From assembly GCF_900166965.1 (NCBI RefSeq), contig NZ_FUZI01000004.1, positions 1 to 64,000 of the forward strand: 64,000 nucleotides of DNA, in the 5' to 3' direction. Position numbers and translations under genes: made by a program. Shown one piece after another: positions 35,486-44,519 of the stretch (position 1 is the first letter of the stretch; each line of letters begins with the position of its first letter). Source of the DNA: Photobacterium piscicola. GTDB lineage: Bacteria; Pseudomonadota; Gammaproteobacteria; Enterobacterales; Vibrionaceae. The notes below the pieces were generated by a model. It made no database searches, was not told where the DNA came from, and was given only the letters and a program-made list of their open reading frames with translations.

Positions 35486-36106
35486 GTGGATATTTCAGCT
35501 GTCACACATCAAACATACAATAAAGGTGAACTTACGCAGCTATTGGATATTGCCCGTGACGCCATTCGAGGTCATTTTTCAGAAAAAGCAATTTCAACAT
35601 CAGCACCTAAACTTGAGCACTATACGCGTAAAATGCTGCAACCTGCAGCATGCTTTGTAACATTAGAAGTCAAAGGTCAACTGCAAGGCTGTATTGGCTC
35701 TACAATTGCGACTAAACCTTTAATATTAGAAATGCACAATAAAGCCATTGGCAGTGCTTATGAAGATCGCCGCTTTATGCCTCTAGCAGAAGATCAACTT
35801 GATGATTTAAGCATTGAGGTAGAGGTACTATCGCCGTTAGTTATACAGCCATTCACTACTGAAGCTGAATTAGCCGAGTATTTATCTCATAACAAGCAAG
35901 GTGTACTGCTGACAGATCGACATGTACAAACAATTGTATTACCTAGTGCTTGGCGTCGAGGGTTATCAACCCCTCAATTTATACAATTACTCAAACAAAA
36001 AGCCGGTTGGTCTGCTAATTATTGGTCTGACACTATGGTAATTAAAACATTTACTACCTGCGCACTTAAAGAGAATTTCAACACTATCCGCGGTAAATAT
36101 TTTTAA
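35486..36106 (+). CDS. AMMECR1-domain protein (AmmeMemoRadiSam system protein A)
   Basis: A 206-residue AMMECR1 protein. The hallmark L-Q-G-C-I-G-S is followed by A-Y-E-D-R-R-F-M-P-L, I-E-V-E-V-L-S-P-L and the G-V-L-L-T-D...L-P-S-A-W region. GTG start with an AAAAAGGAGAAC ribosome site. In many bacteria this protein is encoded with a Memo-like protein and a radical SAM enzyme; neither is in this window. The biochemical function of the system is unsettled. Confidence 0.88.
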   Translation: MDISAVTHQTYNKGELTQLLDIARDAIRGHFSEKAISTSAPKLEHYTRKMLQPAACFVTLEVKGQLQGCIGSTIATKPLILEMHNKAIGSAYEDRRFMPLAEDQLDDLSIEVEVLSPLVIQPFTTEAELAEYLSHNKQGVLLTDRHVQTIVLPSAWRRGLSTPQFIQLLKQKAGWSANYWSDTMVIKTFTTCALKENFNTIRGKYF

Positions 36107-36132
36107 GCAATCATGTAAAATAGTATCAATAT

Positions 36133-36160
36133 AAAATGACTAAAATATTTAGTCATTTTA
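36133..36160 (+). terminator. Terminator after the AMMECR1 gene
   Basis: A 12-bp arm AAAATGACTAAA pairs with TTTAGTCATTTT around a 3-nt loop, and the descending arm ends in T residues. Confidence 0.75.
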
Positions 36161-36263
36161 TCATTGCCATAACATTACACTCATAAAATATGGCATACTT
36201 TACGTAAATTCAACTTTAATTAAAAATACACGCTGTATTTTATTATGACTTTAATGGGGTTTT

Positions 36264-36719
36264 ATGCGTAAATTTTTATATCCATTTTTAACCGGATTTA
36301 TTCTATTAATAACACTAAGTGGCTGTAATAGTACTCCCAAAGAAACCACTAATGGTTGGGTTAAGCTAGCAACTAAAACAGCTAACTTTCAAACAGATAC
36401 TGATAAAATAACAATCAATTCACTATTTAATTCAAACCATTATGATTCTCTTAAATTAACCTGCACTCAAGGTTCGGTACAAATAGATTCTATTCAAGTT
36501 AATTATGCCGATGGCCATGTTCAAAAACTATCGACATTAGGATTACTCACGAGTAATAGTTCTACACGCGCAATGTCTCTTGATCGCGATCAAAATAAAA
36601 TAAAATCGATTGAATTGACATATAACAGTATCGGTAATGCAACGCTAAATTTAGCGGGTGTAACAAAAAAAGCCAAGCTTGAAATTTGGGCAAAAAAATC
36701 GACTGAAACCAATAAATAA
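36264..36719 (+). CDS. DUF2541-type lipoprotein
   Basis: A 151-residue lipoprotein with a signal peptide ending L-S-G-C (Cys21). The mature domain shows the DUF2541 pattern: W-V-K-L-A-T-K-T-A-N-F-Q-T-D, I-T-I-N, V-Q-I-D-S-I-Q-V-N-Y-A-D-G, R-A-M-S-L-D-R-D and K-S-I-E-L-T-Y. GGGG precedes the ATG. Beta-rich and probably periplasmic. Function unknown. Confidence 0.78.
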   Translation: MRKFLYPFLTGFILLITLSGCNSTPKETTNGWVKLATKTANFQTDTDKITINSLFNSNHYDSLKLTCTQGSVQIDSIQVNYADGHVQKLSTLGLLTSNSSTRAMSLDRDQNKIKSIELTYNSIGNATLNLAGVTKKAKLEIWAKKSTETNK

Positions 36720-36728
36720 AACAGATAT

Positions 36729-36760
36729 AAAGTGGAACAATCGTTATTGTTCCGCTTTTA
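36729..36760. terminator. Bidirectional terminator
   Basis: An AGTGGAACAAT/ATTGTTCCGCT stem with T-rich ends separates the convergent DUF2541 and nuclease-family genes. Confidence 0.85.
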
Positions 36761-37897
36761 TTATAATGCTGGTTTAGTCAGTTTTATATCTACCCAAACA
36801 AGTCGATGGTCAGACCCGGCGGTAGGTTTTTCTCGCCCTTTCTCATCGAGCATTAATTGTCGTAATGGGTGATCTTTTTCAGGCCAAAATACACCGCTTT
36901 TAACTACCGTTAAATTAGATGATGGCAAAACATAATCTAAACGCATGCCACCTAAATGCGTCCATTCATTATTACGCCCTTTACGTCGCTGCCATGGGCG
37001 ATGTTCACATCCACCGACACTTTTAGGTGTCAATGGTCCATGGCTTACCTGTTGATGGATCCGTGGGTGATTAAGCAAGTATTTAATGGGTGTTTTTAAA
37101 CCATCGCCATCAATAACATCAGCATTTAAATCACCTAACACTACAAACGGCTGCTCAGAATGTAGCCCACCAGCCATGCCTATATCATCTTTTAAATAAT
37201 CAGCGTCATCAATAATATCGCAAATTAATTGGATCTCATCATGGTTACGTTTAGCATTACGACGTTCAGGTCCATCAAAAACAGGGGGCGTCGGATGACA
37301 ACATACAAGGTTTATTACTTGTTGCTCGATTTGTATTGGTACACAAAGGTGATTTTTAGACGATAACCGCAATATACTTACCGCTTCAGGACTGTAAAAA
37401 TCACGCGGAATCAATGCGTTTGGCATAGTGTTCCACAGCAGATGTTGCCATGAACGGACATTATTATCTTGAATAGGGTATTTAGATAATAATACAAAAC
37501 CAAAATTACCGTGAAAATGTCCAAATCCCATTCCATCAGCTGGCAATGAAATCATACCGTCCTGATTAAGATCAAGCTCTGTTAATAAACCTGTATTGGT
37601 TGCTGGGCACAAATGGTATGGGTACTCAATAGGCTCCTGCCCATATTGAGAAACCGCTAAATAATTATCACAGAAGTGAGCCAAAGCACCATCGTCTCCC
37701 CCTTCTCCGAGATGATCAAACTCACACAACAATATCACATCAGGTGCGACATGTTGAATAGTGGCTGCGAGACGCTGTAAACGAGTAATATTAGGATTTG
37801 CTGTTAATGCTAATATTTTTCCCGGTTCACTGTCTGACATCGAAATATTAAACATTGCCACACGCAGTGATTGATTACGATTAGACGCAGATTTCAC
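36761..37897 (-). CDS. Endonuclease/exonuclease/phosphatase (EEP) family protein
   Basis: A 378-residue EEP-fold hydrolase. N-terminal V-A-M-F-N-I-S, L-L-C-E-F-D (metal Glu), V-L-G-D-L-N-A-D (catalytic Asp/Asn) and C-terminal G-S-D-H-R-L-V (catalytic His) are all present, so the active site looks intact. No signal peptide is seen, so a cytoplasmic nuclease or phosphodiesterase is expected. GTG at 37897 is used with a weak TGAG upstream; an ATG at 37855 is an alternative. Substrate unknown. Confidence 0.83.
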   Translation of the reverse strand: MKSASNRNQSLRVAMFNISMSDSEPGKILALTANPNITRLQRLAATIQHVAPDVILLCEFDHLGEGGDDGALAHFCDNYLAVSQYGQEPIEYPYHLCPATNTGLLTELDLNQDGMISLPADGMGFGHFHGNFGFVLLSKYPIQDNNVRSWQHLLWNTMPNALIPRDFYSPEAVSILRLSSKNHLCVPIQIEQQVINLVCCHPTPPVFDGPERRNAKRNHDEIQLICDIIDDADYLKDDIGMAGGLHSEQPFVVLGDLNADVIDGDGLKTPIKYLLNHPRIHQQVSHGPLTPKSVGGCEHRPWQRRKGRNNEWTHLGGMRLDYVLPSSNLTVVKSGVFWPEKDHPLRQLMLDEKGREKPTAGSDHRLVWVDIKLTKPAL

Positions 37898-38000
37898 TCA
37901 AAATTCTCATATACATATGCTTTTATGCTGAGCATTGTAATCGTCATTAACTATACCGCCAATAATAAACACCAAATTTATAAATAAAGCAGATTACCTA

Positions 38001-38492
38001 TTACCTATTACCTATTACCGTATTCAATGCTAACCGAATCTGTTTAGCATCATAACTTGCTCGATGTTTAACGGAACCTTGGCGATCAAGAGCTAATTGA
38101 AAACACGCACGATCAATACCATTATGTTGTTTTAACCAACAACAAATTTCTGTCAGCATAAATGACGGCCGCATATGAGCGGCATGATATAGCCGACCTA
38201 ACCAAAATAAATCCCACTCACTATCACAAAACACCAATTCATACTGCCCTAAAACAGCATTAAGATGCTGGCAAACATCGACAACTTGTTTGCCATCTCG
38301 CTCTAGTTCATCGCGTGTAATGCCATGAATGTGTGATTCTGAAAAGGTATCCCAATGCACCCACTCATCACTCGCTGATAATGGATTAATTAATAAACTA
38401 TTATCAACACCACTTGGTAATGAATAACCTACCTCTATTGGATAAGAAAATTCGGAGAGTCCTGATGCTTCAAAATCTAACGTCGCCCACAT
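38001..38492 (-). CDS. DEDDh 3'-5' exonuclease-like protein
   Basis: A 163-residue protein. ExoI is A-T-L-D-F-E-A-S-G-L and ExoIII is H-R-A-S-Y-D-A-K-Q; F-C-D-S-E-W-D covers the middle acidic position. The ATG at 38492 follows GGGAGTGTGTA and begins directly before the ExoI motif. The stop codon lies within a short TTACCTA tandem repeat (37993-38019). Substrate unknown. Confidence 0.78.
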   Translation of the reverse strand: MWATLDFEASGLSEFSYPIEVGYSLPSGVDNSLLINPLSASDEWVHWDTFSESHIHGITRDELERDGKQVVDVCQHLNAVLGQYELVFCDSEWDLFWLGRLYHAAHMRPSFMLTEICCWLKQHNGIDRACFQLALDRQGSVKHRASYDAKQIRLALNTVIGNR

Positions 38493-38759
38493 TACACACT
38501 CCCGCTTAGGAAAGATTATATTAATTGTCGCATTTATGATTTTTGTAGCACTTATTAATGACAATAAACTCAATACAAATTAAATGTAGACAGTTACATA
38601 ATAATTACCAAAAAATAGGAGTTTTGTTTTTATGCAACTAAGAAAGAATTAAGTTTATTTAAATAAATCCCTTATATATCAATAAATACACTCTGTAGAT
38701 AGGTGTTCACTTTTGTTAGGTATATAATAGCAAAAGAATCAATATCAACGGGTCTCATA

Positions 38760-39284
38760 ATGATTACATCACCTACACCTATACTTGGTTTCGCTGGTTT
38801 TAGTGGTTCAGGAAAGACGACACTTCTTGAACAACTGATCCCTCTTCTTAAACAACACAACTTACAAATAGGGTTACTCAAACACAGCCATCATGATATT
38901 GATCCAGACACACCAGGAAAAGATAGCTACCGTTTACGTCATGCGGGTTGTAGTCAAACCTTACTTGCCACTAAATCTCGCCACATGCTGTATTTTGAAT
39001 ACCCACAAGCAGAACGCCAAGATCCTGAATTAAATCATTGTCTAAGCCAACTTAATCATGATCTATTAGATCTTATTTTAATTGAAGGCTTTCGTGACCA
39101 ACCCTTTCCAAAAATAGAGATTCATCGCCCAAGTTACGGTAAACCTCTGCTCTATCCTACAGACAATACAATTTTAGCCTTTGCCAGTGATCAGCCAGCA
39201 CCTGCAAACTGTGCATTACCACAGCTAGATTTAAATAACCCTCAGAATATTTGCCAATTTATTATTGAATGGTTGGCACTATAA
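38760..39284 (+). CDS. mobB: MobB: molybdopterin-guanine dinucleotide biosynthesis adaptor
   Basis: A 174-residue P-loop GTP-binding protein that assists MobA in making the MGD cofactor. Walker A is G-F-S-G-S-G-K-T-T (~residue 12), followed by L-K-H-S-H-H-D, D-T-P-G-K-D-S-Y-R-L-R-H-A-G and L-I-L-I-E-G-F-R. The ATG at 38760 is preceded by GGG and begins the conserved domain; upstream in-frame codons look untranslated. MGD is required by the TorA encoded at 60-62.7 kb. mobA is not adjacent. Confidence 0.92.
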   Translation: MITSPTPILGFAGFSGSGKTTLLEQLIPLLKQHNLQIGLLKHSHHDIDPDTPGKDSYRLRHAGCSQTLLATKSRHMLYFEYPQAERQDPELNHCLSQLNHDLLDLILIEGFRDQPFPKIEIHRPSYGKPLLYPTDNTILAFASDQPAPANCALPQLDLNNPQNICQFIIEWLAL

Positions 39285-39307
39285 CTATCAACAAATAATA
39301 TCGATAT

Positions 39308-39350
39308 AAAAATACCGCCACTGAGATATGCTAAATGGCGGTATTTTTGT
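39308..39350. terminator. Bidirectional terminator after mobB
   Basis: AAAAATACCGCCA/TGGCGGTATTTTT, a 13-bp stem between convergent genes. Confidence 0.93.
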
Positions 39351-39364
39351 ATTTAATTTATTTT

Positions 39365-40384
39365 CTAACTGATATTACGACTGTATTTTTTAGCAGCAAA
39401 GATCATCACTCCAACATGGTTATCATGCCGATAAGTGAGCGCCAATTTCCCTGCAAAATACGTAAACTGAGTCACATTAGCTAACTGTTCAAAATAACGC
39501 TTTTGACGATGTACTGATAAAGGGTCATCACATTTACGATTCGTAATTGCCGCATGTTGTTCTAATACATCAATAAAACCTGGTCGTAATAGTGCGTTCA
39601 CCGTAACGGTATAATTATTACAATCGACCATACCAACAAAATGGCCATTAATATAACGCAAGCTAATTTTACTGTCGTCAGTGACAGGATCACCATAGCG
39701 CCAACTTTCAAGACGCCAATCCGTATTAGCTAATATTGCTGGAGTTAATCTAACAATGGCTTGATTACTCGGAACCTCAACCAATTTATTATGATTTAAA
39801 TGCCAAATTCGCCGCGCAATATCCCCAGGACAACACGCAGGATCTTGTTTTCCAGCTTGAATAACATCTAAAATTAGAGCGTTATTTTTAATCGTTAAAT
39901 CTTTAACGCGTACCCTATCGCCCACATATTGAGTCGCAATGTTAACTAATTTACCATGCTGATAAGCCATTATAGCTAAATATAAAAATTGACCACTTCC
40001 ACCAGGAGAATAATTTAACAGTACTACCGCCATAGGATCTTTATGAGCATCCAATTGACCGATTGCACTTAAATCACCTAATAACATCACTTGTGGCATG
40101 ACGTTTCCCCCTGGTTGATAAGGATCGCCAGCCCATAAGCCCTGTTGCAAATGAATAGTACTATCAATACCATCTATTCCACGATAATAGGCCTGTTGTA
40201 ATGCTGATAATGAATAATCGAATGAATGAGCCGTTGCCGTTAAAGAAGATGTTTTTGAAGTTAATATCAAGCTAGAGGAGGCAGGTGAACTTGCATCAGG
40301 GGTTATTGTTGTCATCTCTGCTGCCATTAACGTTGAACTATAAATCGTTAATAAGCTTATAAATGCAGAGAGCAAACGTTTCAT
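39365..40384 (-). CDS. Exported protein with LppP/LprE-like and META (HslJ-like) domains
   Basis: A 339-residue protein with signal peptide M-K-R-L-L-S...L-M-A-A. The middle (~90-205) resembles LppP/LprE-type lipoprotein domains (V-V-L-L-N-Y-S-P-G-G-S-G and D-P-A-C-C-P-G-D). The C-terminal ~110 residues look like a META domain (N-T-D-W-R-L-E-S-W, G-H-F-V-G-M-V-D-C-N-N-Y, then R-K-C-D). No lipobox is seen, so it is probably periplasmic. Domain calls are from motif patterns; function unknown. Confidence 0.65.
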   Translation of the reverse strand: MKRLLSAFISLLTIYSSTLMAAEMTTITPDASSPASSSLILTSKTSSLTATAHSFDYSLSALQQAYYRGIDGIDSTIHLQQGLWAGDPYQPGGNVMPQVMLLGDLSAIGQLDAHKDPMAVVLLNYSPGGSGQFLYLAIMAYQHGKLVNIATQYVGDRVRVKDLTIKNNALILDVIQAGKQDPACCPGDIARRIWHLNHNKLVEVPSNQAIVRLTPAILANTDWRLESWRYGDPVTDDSKISLRYINGHFVGMVDCNNYTVTVNALLRPGFIDVLEQHAAITNRKCDDPLSVHRQKRYFEQLANVTQFTYFAGKLALTYRHDNHVGVMIFAAKKYSRNIS

Positions 40385-40616
40385 ATGTGTTCCTCATTAA
40401 TGCTTCAAATCAATGTCTAATAATAAGATCATGTCGTAATACTTTTCTGACATAAAACCTGCGTAATAGTTCCTCACAAATACGGATATAGCACTTCTTT
40501 AGCGAGTATTAATCATTAAGTCGCTTAAAAATTAGTGAACTCCAATTGTATTACATTTTGAAGCAGTTAGAATGCACGCTTGTTTTTAACTATCACTGAG
40601 GTGATTTGATTTAATT

Positions 40617-41945
40617 ATGCTCATTAAAACAACAGCTATGGTTACACTATTATTGACCTCTGGCTCTCTCTTTGCCGCGCCCTCGATATTATCGCCAACC
40701 ACAGCAACATTTGAGCAATTAGCTCAACAGCAAGCACATAACACACCATTACAAATTATTGATTGCCGTGACAGTAATTTTTATAACGGCTGGCCTGAAC
40801 CCCAACAACAGCAAGGTGGCCATATTGTAGGTGCCGTTAATATTGACGCTAGCTGGCTAAAAACATTAGATACCTCTGCATTGCAAGCTCTGCTGCATGA
40901 AAAGCACCTTAAATCGACGTTACCGACTTATTTATATTGCGCGACAGATAAAGCCCAACAACTCACGACTGCTTTACAAGCTCAAGGCTATCACTCAATA
41001 ACAACGATTGATCAGTCACTTAATCACTACCATGGTAAACTTAGTGCTTTACCTAATTTTCAACAATTAGTACCTGCATCATGGCTATATGCGCTAATCA
41101 ATAATAAACATCCTCGTTATGCACCAAAACATGGTTATAAAGTAGTTGAAGTTGAGTGGGGTCCACCTGCAAAATATTTACTCGATCATATTCCAGGTTC
41201 GCTATACGTTAATACCAATACTATTGAATCAGAACCTTGGTGGAATAAAGTCAGTAATACGGCATTAGCCAAAGTCATTGCAAATCTTGGTATTCGTTAT
41301 GACACCACGGTTATTCTGTATGCACGCAACAATATGTCGGCAGCACGTTTTGCTAACTTCTTAATGTATGCTGGCGTTAAAGACGTACGGTTATTAAATG
41401 GCGGTTGGACAGCATGGAGTAATGCGAATTACCCCACAGAGAACTTACCTAATTACAATAAAAAACCAGTGGCATTTGGCAAGCCAATTCCAGCTAATCC
41501 TCAATATATAATCGATACGGCTCAAGTAAAATCGTTATTAAAAATGCCAGCAGATAAACAATCCGTTGTCAGTATTCGTACCTGGCCTGAATATATTGGC
41601 GAGACCAGTGGCTATGATTATATTAAGCCCAAAGGACGTATTGAGGGCGCAAAATGGGGACACGCAGGTTCTGATTCTTACCATATGCAAGATTTTCTTA
41701 ACCCAGATCAAACAATGAAAAGCGGTAATGAAATTGCAGCACAATGGGCTAAATGGAATATTAAACCGCATCAAGATGTCACTTTTTTCTGTGGTACTGG
41801 CTGGCGAGCATCAGAAGCCTTCTTTTTCGCGCATGTTCTCGGTTGGAAAAATATCAGCGTATACGATGGTGGTTGGTACCAATGGAGTGCCAATAAAAAT
41901 AACCCTATCGCGGATGGGACGATAACTCCTGCTAACGTGCACTAA
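40617..41945 (+). CDS. ynjE: YnjE-like exported three-domain sulfurtransferase
   Basis: A 442-residue protein with a signal peptide (M-L-I-K-T-T-A-M...S-L-F-A-A) and three rhodanese domains. The third has a full active-site loop C-G-T-G-W-R-A-S, as in E. coli YnjE (435 residues). The first has a Cys in Y-L-Y-C-A-T-D, and the second (I-L-Y-A-R-N-N) has none. Rhodaneses transfer sulfane sulfur; YnjE has been linked to molybdopterin synthesis. It lies 1.3 kb from mobB. GAGGTG sits 13 nt before the ATG, a long spacing. Confidence 0.87.
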   Translation: MLIKTTAMVTLLLTSGSLFAAPSILSPTTATFEQLAQQQAHNTPLQIIDCRDSNFYNGWPEPQQQQGGHIVGAVNIDASWLKTLDTSALQALLHEKHLKSTLPTYLYCATDKAQQLTTALQAQGYHSITTIDQSLNHYHGKLSALPNFQQLVPASWLYALINNKHPRYAPKHGYKVVEVEWGPPAKYLLDHIPGSLYVNTNTIESEPWWNKVSNTALAKVIANLGIRYDTTVILYARNNMSAARFANFLMYAGVKDVRLLNGGWTAWSNANYPTENLPNYNKKPVAFGKPIPANPQYIIDTAQVKSLLKMPADKQSVVSIRTWPEYIGETSGYDYIKPKGRIEGAKWGHAGSDSYHMQDFLNPDQTMKSGNEIAAQWAKWNIKPHQDVTFFCGTGWRASEAFFFAHVLGWKNISVYDGGWYQWSANKNNPIADGTITPANVH

Positions 41946-41952
41946 CAACACC

Positions 41953-42000
41953 AATGGCAGCAAGCTATCACGATCCTAATTCACGATAGCAGCTGCCATT
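41953..42000. terminator. Large hairpin between ynjE and the aldo/keto reductase
   Basis: AATGGCAG..GCTATC pairs with GATAGC..CTGCCATT. The compound stem with a T-rich exit (CTTAAATT) is placed between convergent genes. Confidence 0.75.
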
Positions 42001-42011
42001 CTTAAATTCCG

Positions 42012-42920
42012 TTATGGCACACCGTGACCTTTTGCAGCTACCCATACTCGGTAAAACTGCTCTCGTGACAATGAAAAATCAAGGGCAGCAACAGCCGATC
42101 TTACACGTTCAATATTTCCCGAACCTATAATCGCTAACGGCTTTGATGGTAGGCATCTGATCCAAGCATAAATCACTTGATCAAGACTATCAGCACCGAT
42201 TTCAGCGGCTATTTCACTTAAGGTTTCACGTACACGAACATGTTGCTCAGAGCTACCAGAGAAAATACTCCCTCCAGCTAAGCATGACCATGCCATTGGA
42301 TGAATGCGCTTCATTTGTAATTGATCAAGCGTACCATCATGTGCTACTTCAAAATTAAGTGGATTAATTTCAACTTGATTGGTAACCAGAGGCTGCTCTA
42401 AACGAGATTGCAATAACTCAAATTGAGCAGGTGAAAAATTCGACACTCCAAAATGATTCACTTTTCCTTGTTGTTTTAACTCAGCAAAAGCGAAAGCAAC
42501 CTCATCAGCATCCATCAGTAGATCTGGGCGATGAATTAATAACACGTCAATATTGTCAACGCGCAAGTTTGCCAATGAATTATTTACAGACTCAACAATA
42601 TGCTGCTTACTGGTATCGTAATGATTAATACGGCGTTGAGGGTATTTAGCATTACACAGATTAATATCACACTTCGTCACCAACTGTAGCTGCTGACGTA
42701 GACTAGGTTTTAATGCTAAAGCTTCACCAAATAACGTCTCGCATTGATAGCCACCATAAATATCAGCGTGATCAACTGTTGTGATCCCTAATTCAAGATG
42801 CTGCTCTATAAAGGATAATCGTTGTTGCGCAGTCATACCCCACTCAGCTAAACGCCAATAGCCTTGCACTAACTCTGAAAAATGTAATTGTTGTGCAACC
42901 ATTGTGACCTGACGAACCAT
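42012..42920 (-). CDS. Aldo/keto reductase (YdhF-like)
   Basis: A 302-residue NADPH-dependent oxidoreductase of the AKR barrel family. The catalytic Asp/Tyr lie in T-V-D-H-A-D-I-Y-G-G-Y, Lys in V-T-K-C-D-I and the His in L-I-H-R-P-D. The C-terminal I-I-G-S-G-N-I-E-R-V-R-S-A binds cofactor. The pattern is close to E. coli YdhF. The ATG at 42920 follows AAAGGATGGTTCA; an internal ATG at 42902 is less likely. Substrate unknown. Confidence 0.88.
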   Translation of the reverse strand: MVRQVTMVAQQLHFSELVQGYWRLAEWGMTAQQRLSFIEQHLELGITTVDHADIYGGYQCETLFGEALALKPSLRQQLQLVTKCDINLCNAKYPQRRINHYDTSKQHIVESVNNSLANLRVDNIDVLLIHRPDLLMDADEVAFAFAELKQQGKVNHFGVSNFSPAQFELLQSRLEQPLVTNQVEINPLNFEVAHDGTLDQLQMKRIHPMAWSCLAGGSIFSGSSEQHVRVRETLSEIAAEIGADSLDQVIYAWIRCLPSKPLAIIGSGNIERVRSAVAALDFSLSREQFYRVWVAAKGHGVP

Positions 42921-43064
42921 TGAACCATCCTTTGTAAGAGTAAAACGAATTACTCACCATCCTAAGAGCCTCAAATCATTGCCGCAAATGAATTAATTAA
43001 AAACAAAGTATGCAGACTAAAAACTATGACTTAGATTACAACTTATCAATAAACCCCTTGCCAA

Positions 43065-43991
43065 CTAACGCTTTACACAAATAGCTGAACGTACAGGCTG
43101 AAGTTTAATTGCATCCATTACCCGTTGAGGGTTGGCACTATAGGCTGTATGCAATGACTTAACAGATAACTGATGCTTGAGGTATTCGACGTAATCGTTA
43201 AATTTATAGTGGCTATATGCTGTTGGGTACATCTTGCTACAGCTGTCATACCAAGCAACATAACGTTGAAAAAACAATGTTGCTTGAGCTGGCGTCATTT
43301 TACTCATGGTTAACGCCATATCTTTGGTCAATTGAAAATGCTGATAATCAATCGGTGAATCCCAAAAGCCACCCCAATATTGAAAACCATGACGAGCAAA
43401 GATTGCAATCACAGTTTCAGCCATACCTCGACTGTCAGGTTTACCAAACCGATATTGAGCTCGATTTGCATAACGCGTCCCTTGTACTGGGCTAAATTTA
43501 ACATTGCCATTACTACCAAAAGTCACAAATGGATTTTGTAATGGATTAATATCGATTGCCGCTCCATAGGCATGCAACGATAAACTATTGCTACCGGCGA
43601 CCGGGCGGTAATTGAATGCTGAAGTATTATTAGCCGTCATCGAACGGGTATCATCACCATCATACATTTCAATGGGTACCGCTTTATGAATAGGAAACCC
43701 TTCTTTATATAATTCATCAAAAATTTTCCCCACATAAGGTGCTACGGCATCCATTACCACTAACTTTCCATTGGTATGTGCTTTACCTGCAAAATCACGG
43801 TAATTAAAGGTAACTTTTCTCAATCGTTGACATGGCACAGGCGCGGTTACCGAAATAACGCCAGCCTTAGTCATTAGTTGGCACTCTCCCGTTGATAACG
43901 TACTAATTTGAGCAGCATTAACGGGTAATGTCACCGCACCAGCAGAAAACAAAAATAACGAAACCCACATATTACGAGAAGCAGTTATCAT
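43065..43991 (-). CDS. M15-family peptidoglycan metallopeptidase
   Basis: A 308-residue exported protein. An N-terminal signal is seen in M-W-V-S-L-F-L-F...P-V-N-A-A. The C-terminal half is an M15 (VanY/M15C-like) zinc peptidase: S-L-H-A-Y-G-A-A-I-D-I-N-P supplies the first His and Asp, and P-I-D-Y-Q-H-F-Q-L the last His. It would cut peptidoglycan peptides. I use the ATG at 43991, preceded by AGGACGAATTAGG, rather than the longer upstream frame, which would bury the signal peptide. Confidence 0.82.
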   Translation of the reverse strand: MITASRNMWVSLFLFSAGAVTLPVNAAQISTLSTGECQLMTKAGVISVTAPVPCQRLRKVTFNYRDFAGKAHTNGKLVVMDAVAPYVGKIFDELYKEGFPIHKAVPIEMYDGDDTRSMTANNTSAFNYRPVAGSNSLSLHAYGAAIDINPLQNPFVTFGSNGNVKFSPVQGTRYANRAQYRFGKPDSRGMAETVIAIFARHGFQYWGGFWDSPIDYQHFQLTKDMALTMSKMTPAQATLFFQRYVAWYDSCSKMYPTAYSHYKFNDYVEYLKHQLSVKSLHTAYSANPQRVMDAIKLQPVRSAICVKR

Positions 43992-44066
43992 CCTAATTCG
44001 TCCTATCTCAAAAAATAGTAATAAAAAAGACGTGCAATCGCACGCCTCTGTCATTTAATTCATCAT

Positions 44067-44519
44067 CTAAAAGCTTATTGGCTTACGTCCAGTTGCAGTG
44101 TCTGCTTTATTCTCTGTTTTTAGTGCTTCTTTTTTGGTTACAGATCGGTTTTTACTGGTCGCTGGTGCCGATTTATTTTTCTTTGCTTTTGCTGTTGGTA
44201 CTTTTTTATCTTTTTTAGGCGCTTTTGCTGCAGGGGTTACTTTGGTTGCTTGCTGATCGCGGGGGACGGCTTCTTGTACTGGTTGGTCACAAATAACCAC
44301 AAAATACTCACCGTTAAACTCAATCACGTCACCATCATAGATTTTACAGCGCTTACGTAATTCAATTTCACCATTAACAGCAACATAACCATCAGAAATG
44401 GCATACTTTGCTTCACCACCACCACTCACTAAATTGGCAATCTTTAGCACTTTATACAGTTCAATCGGTTGAACTGAGACTTCCACTTCCAGTGCTTCTA
44501 CTTCTATTTCTTCAGACAT
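44067..44519 (-). CDS. S4-domain RNA-binding protein (YbcJ-like) with basic tail
   Basis: A 150-residue protein. Residues ~18-80 form an S4-like domain (P-I-E-L-Y-K-V-L-K-I-A-N-L-V-S-G-G-G-E-A, then V-N-G-E-I-E-L-R-K-R-C-K-I-Y-D-G-D), as in YbcJ. The C-terminal ~65 residues are rich in Lys, Ala, Pro and Thr, a low-complexity basic tail absent from E. coli YbcJ. The ATG at 44519 is used. Probably binds structured RNA; target unknown. Confidence 0.82.
   Translation of the reverse strand: MSEEIEVEALEVEVSVQPIELYKVLKIANLVSGGGEAKYAISDGYVAVNGEIELRKRCKIYDGDVIEFNGEYFVVICDQPVQEAVPRDQQATKVTPAAKAPKKDKKVPTAKAKKNKSAPATSKNRSVTKKEALKTENKADTATGRKPISF

Noticed and set aside
35451..35660. 69-codon frame upstream of and overlapping the AMMECR1 gene
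   Set aside because: Overlaps the AMMECR1 start in another frame; the AAAAAGGAGAAC site fits the AMMECR1 GTG.
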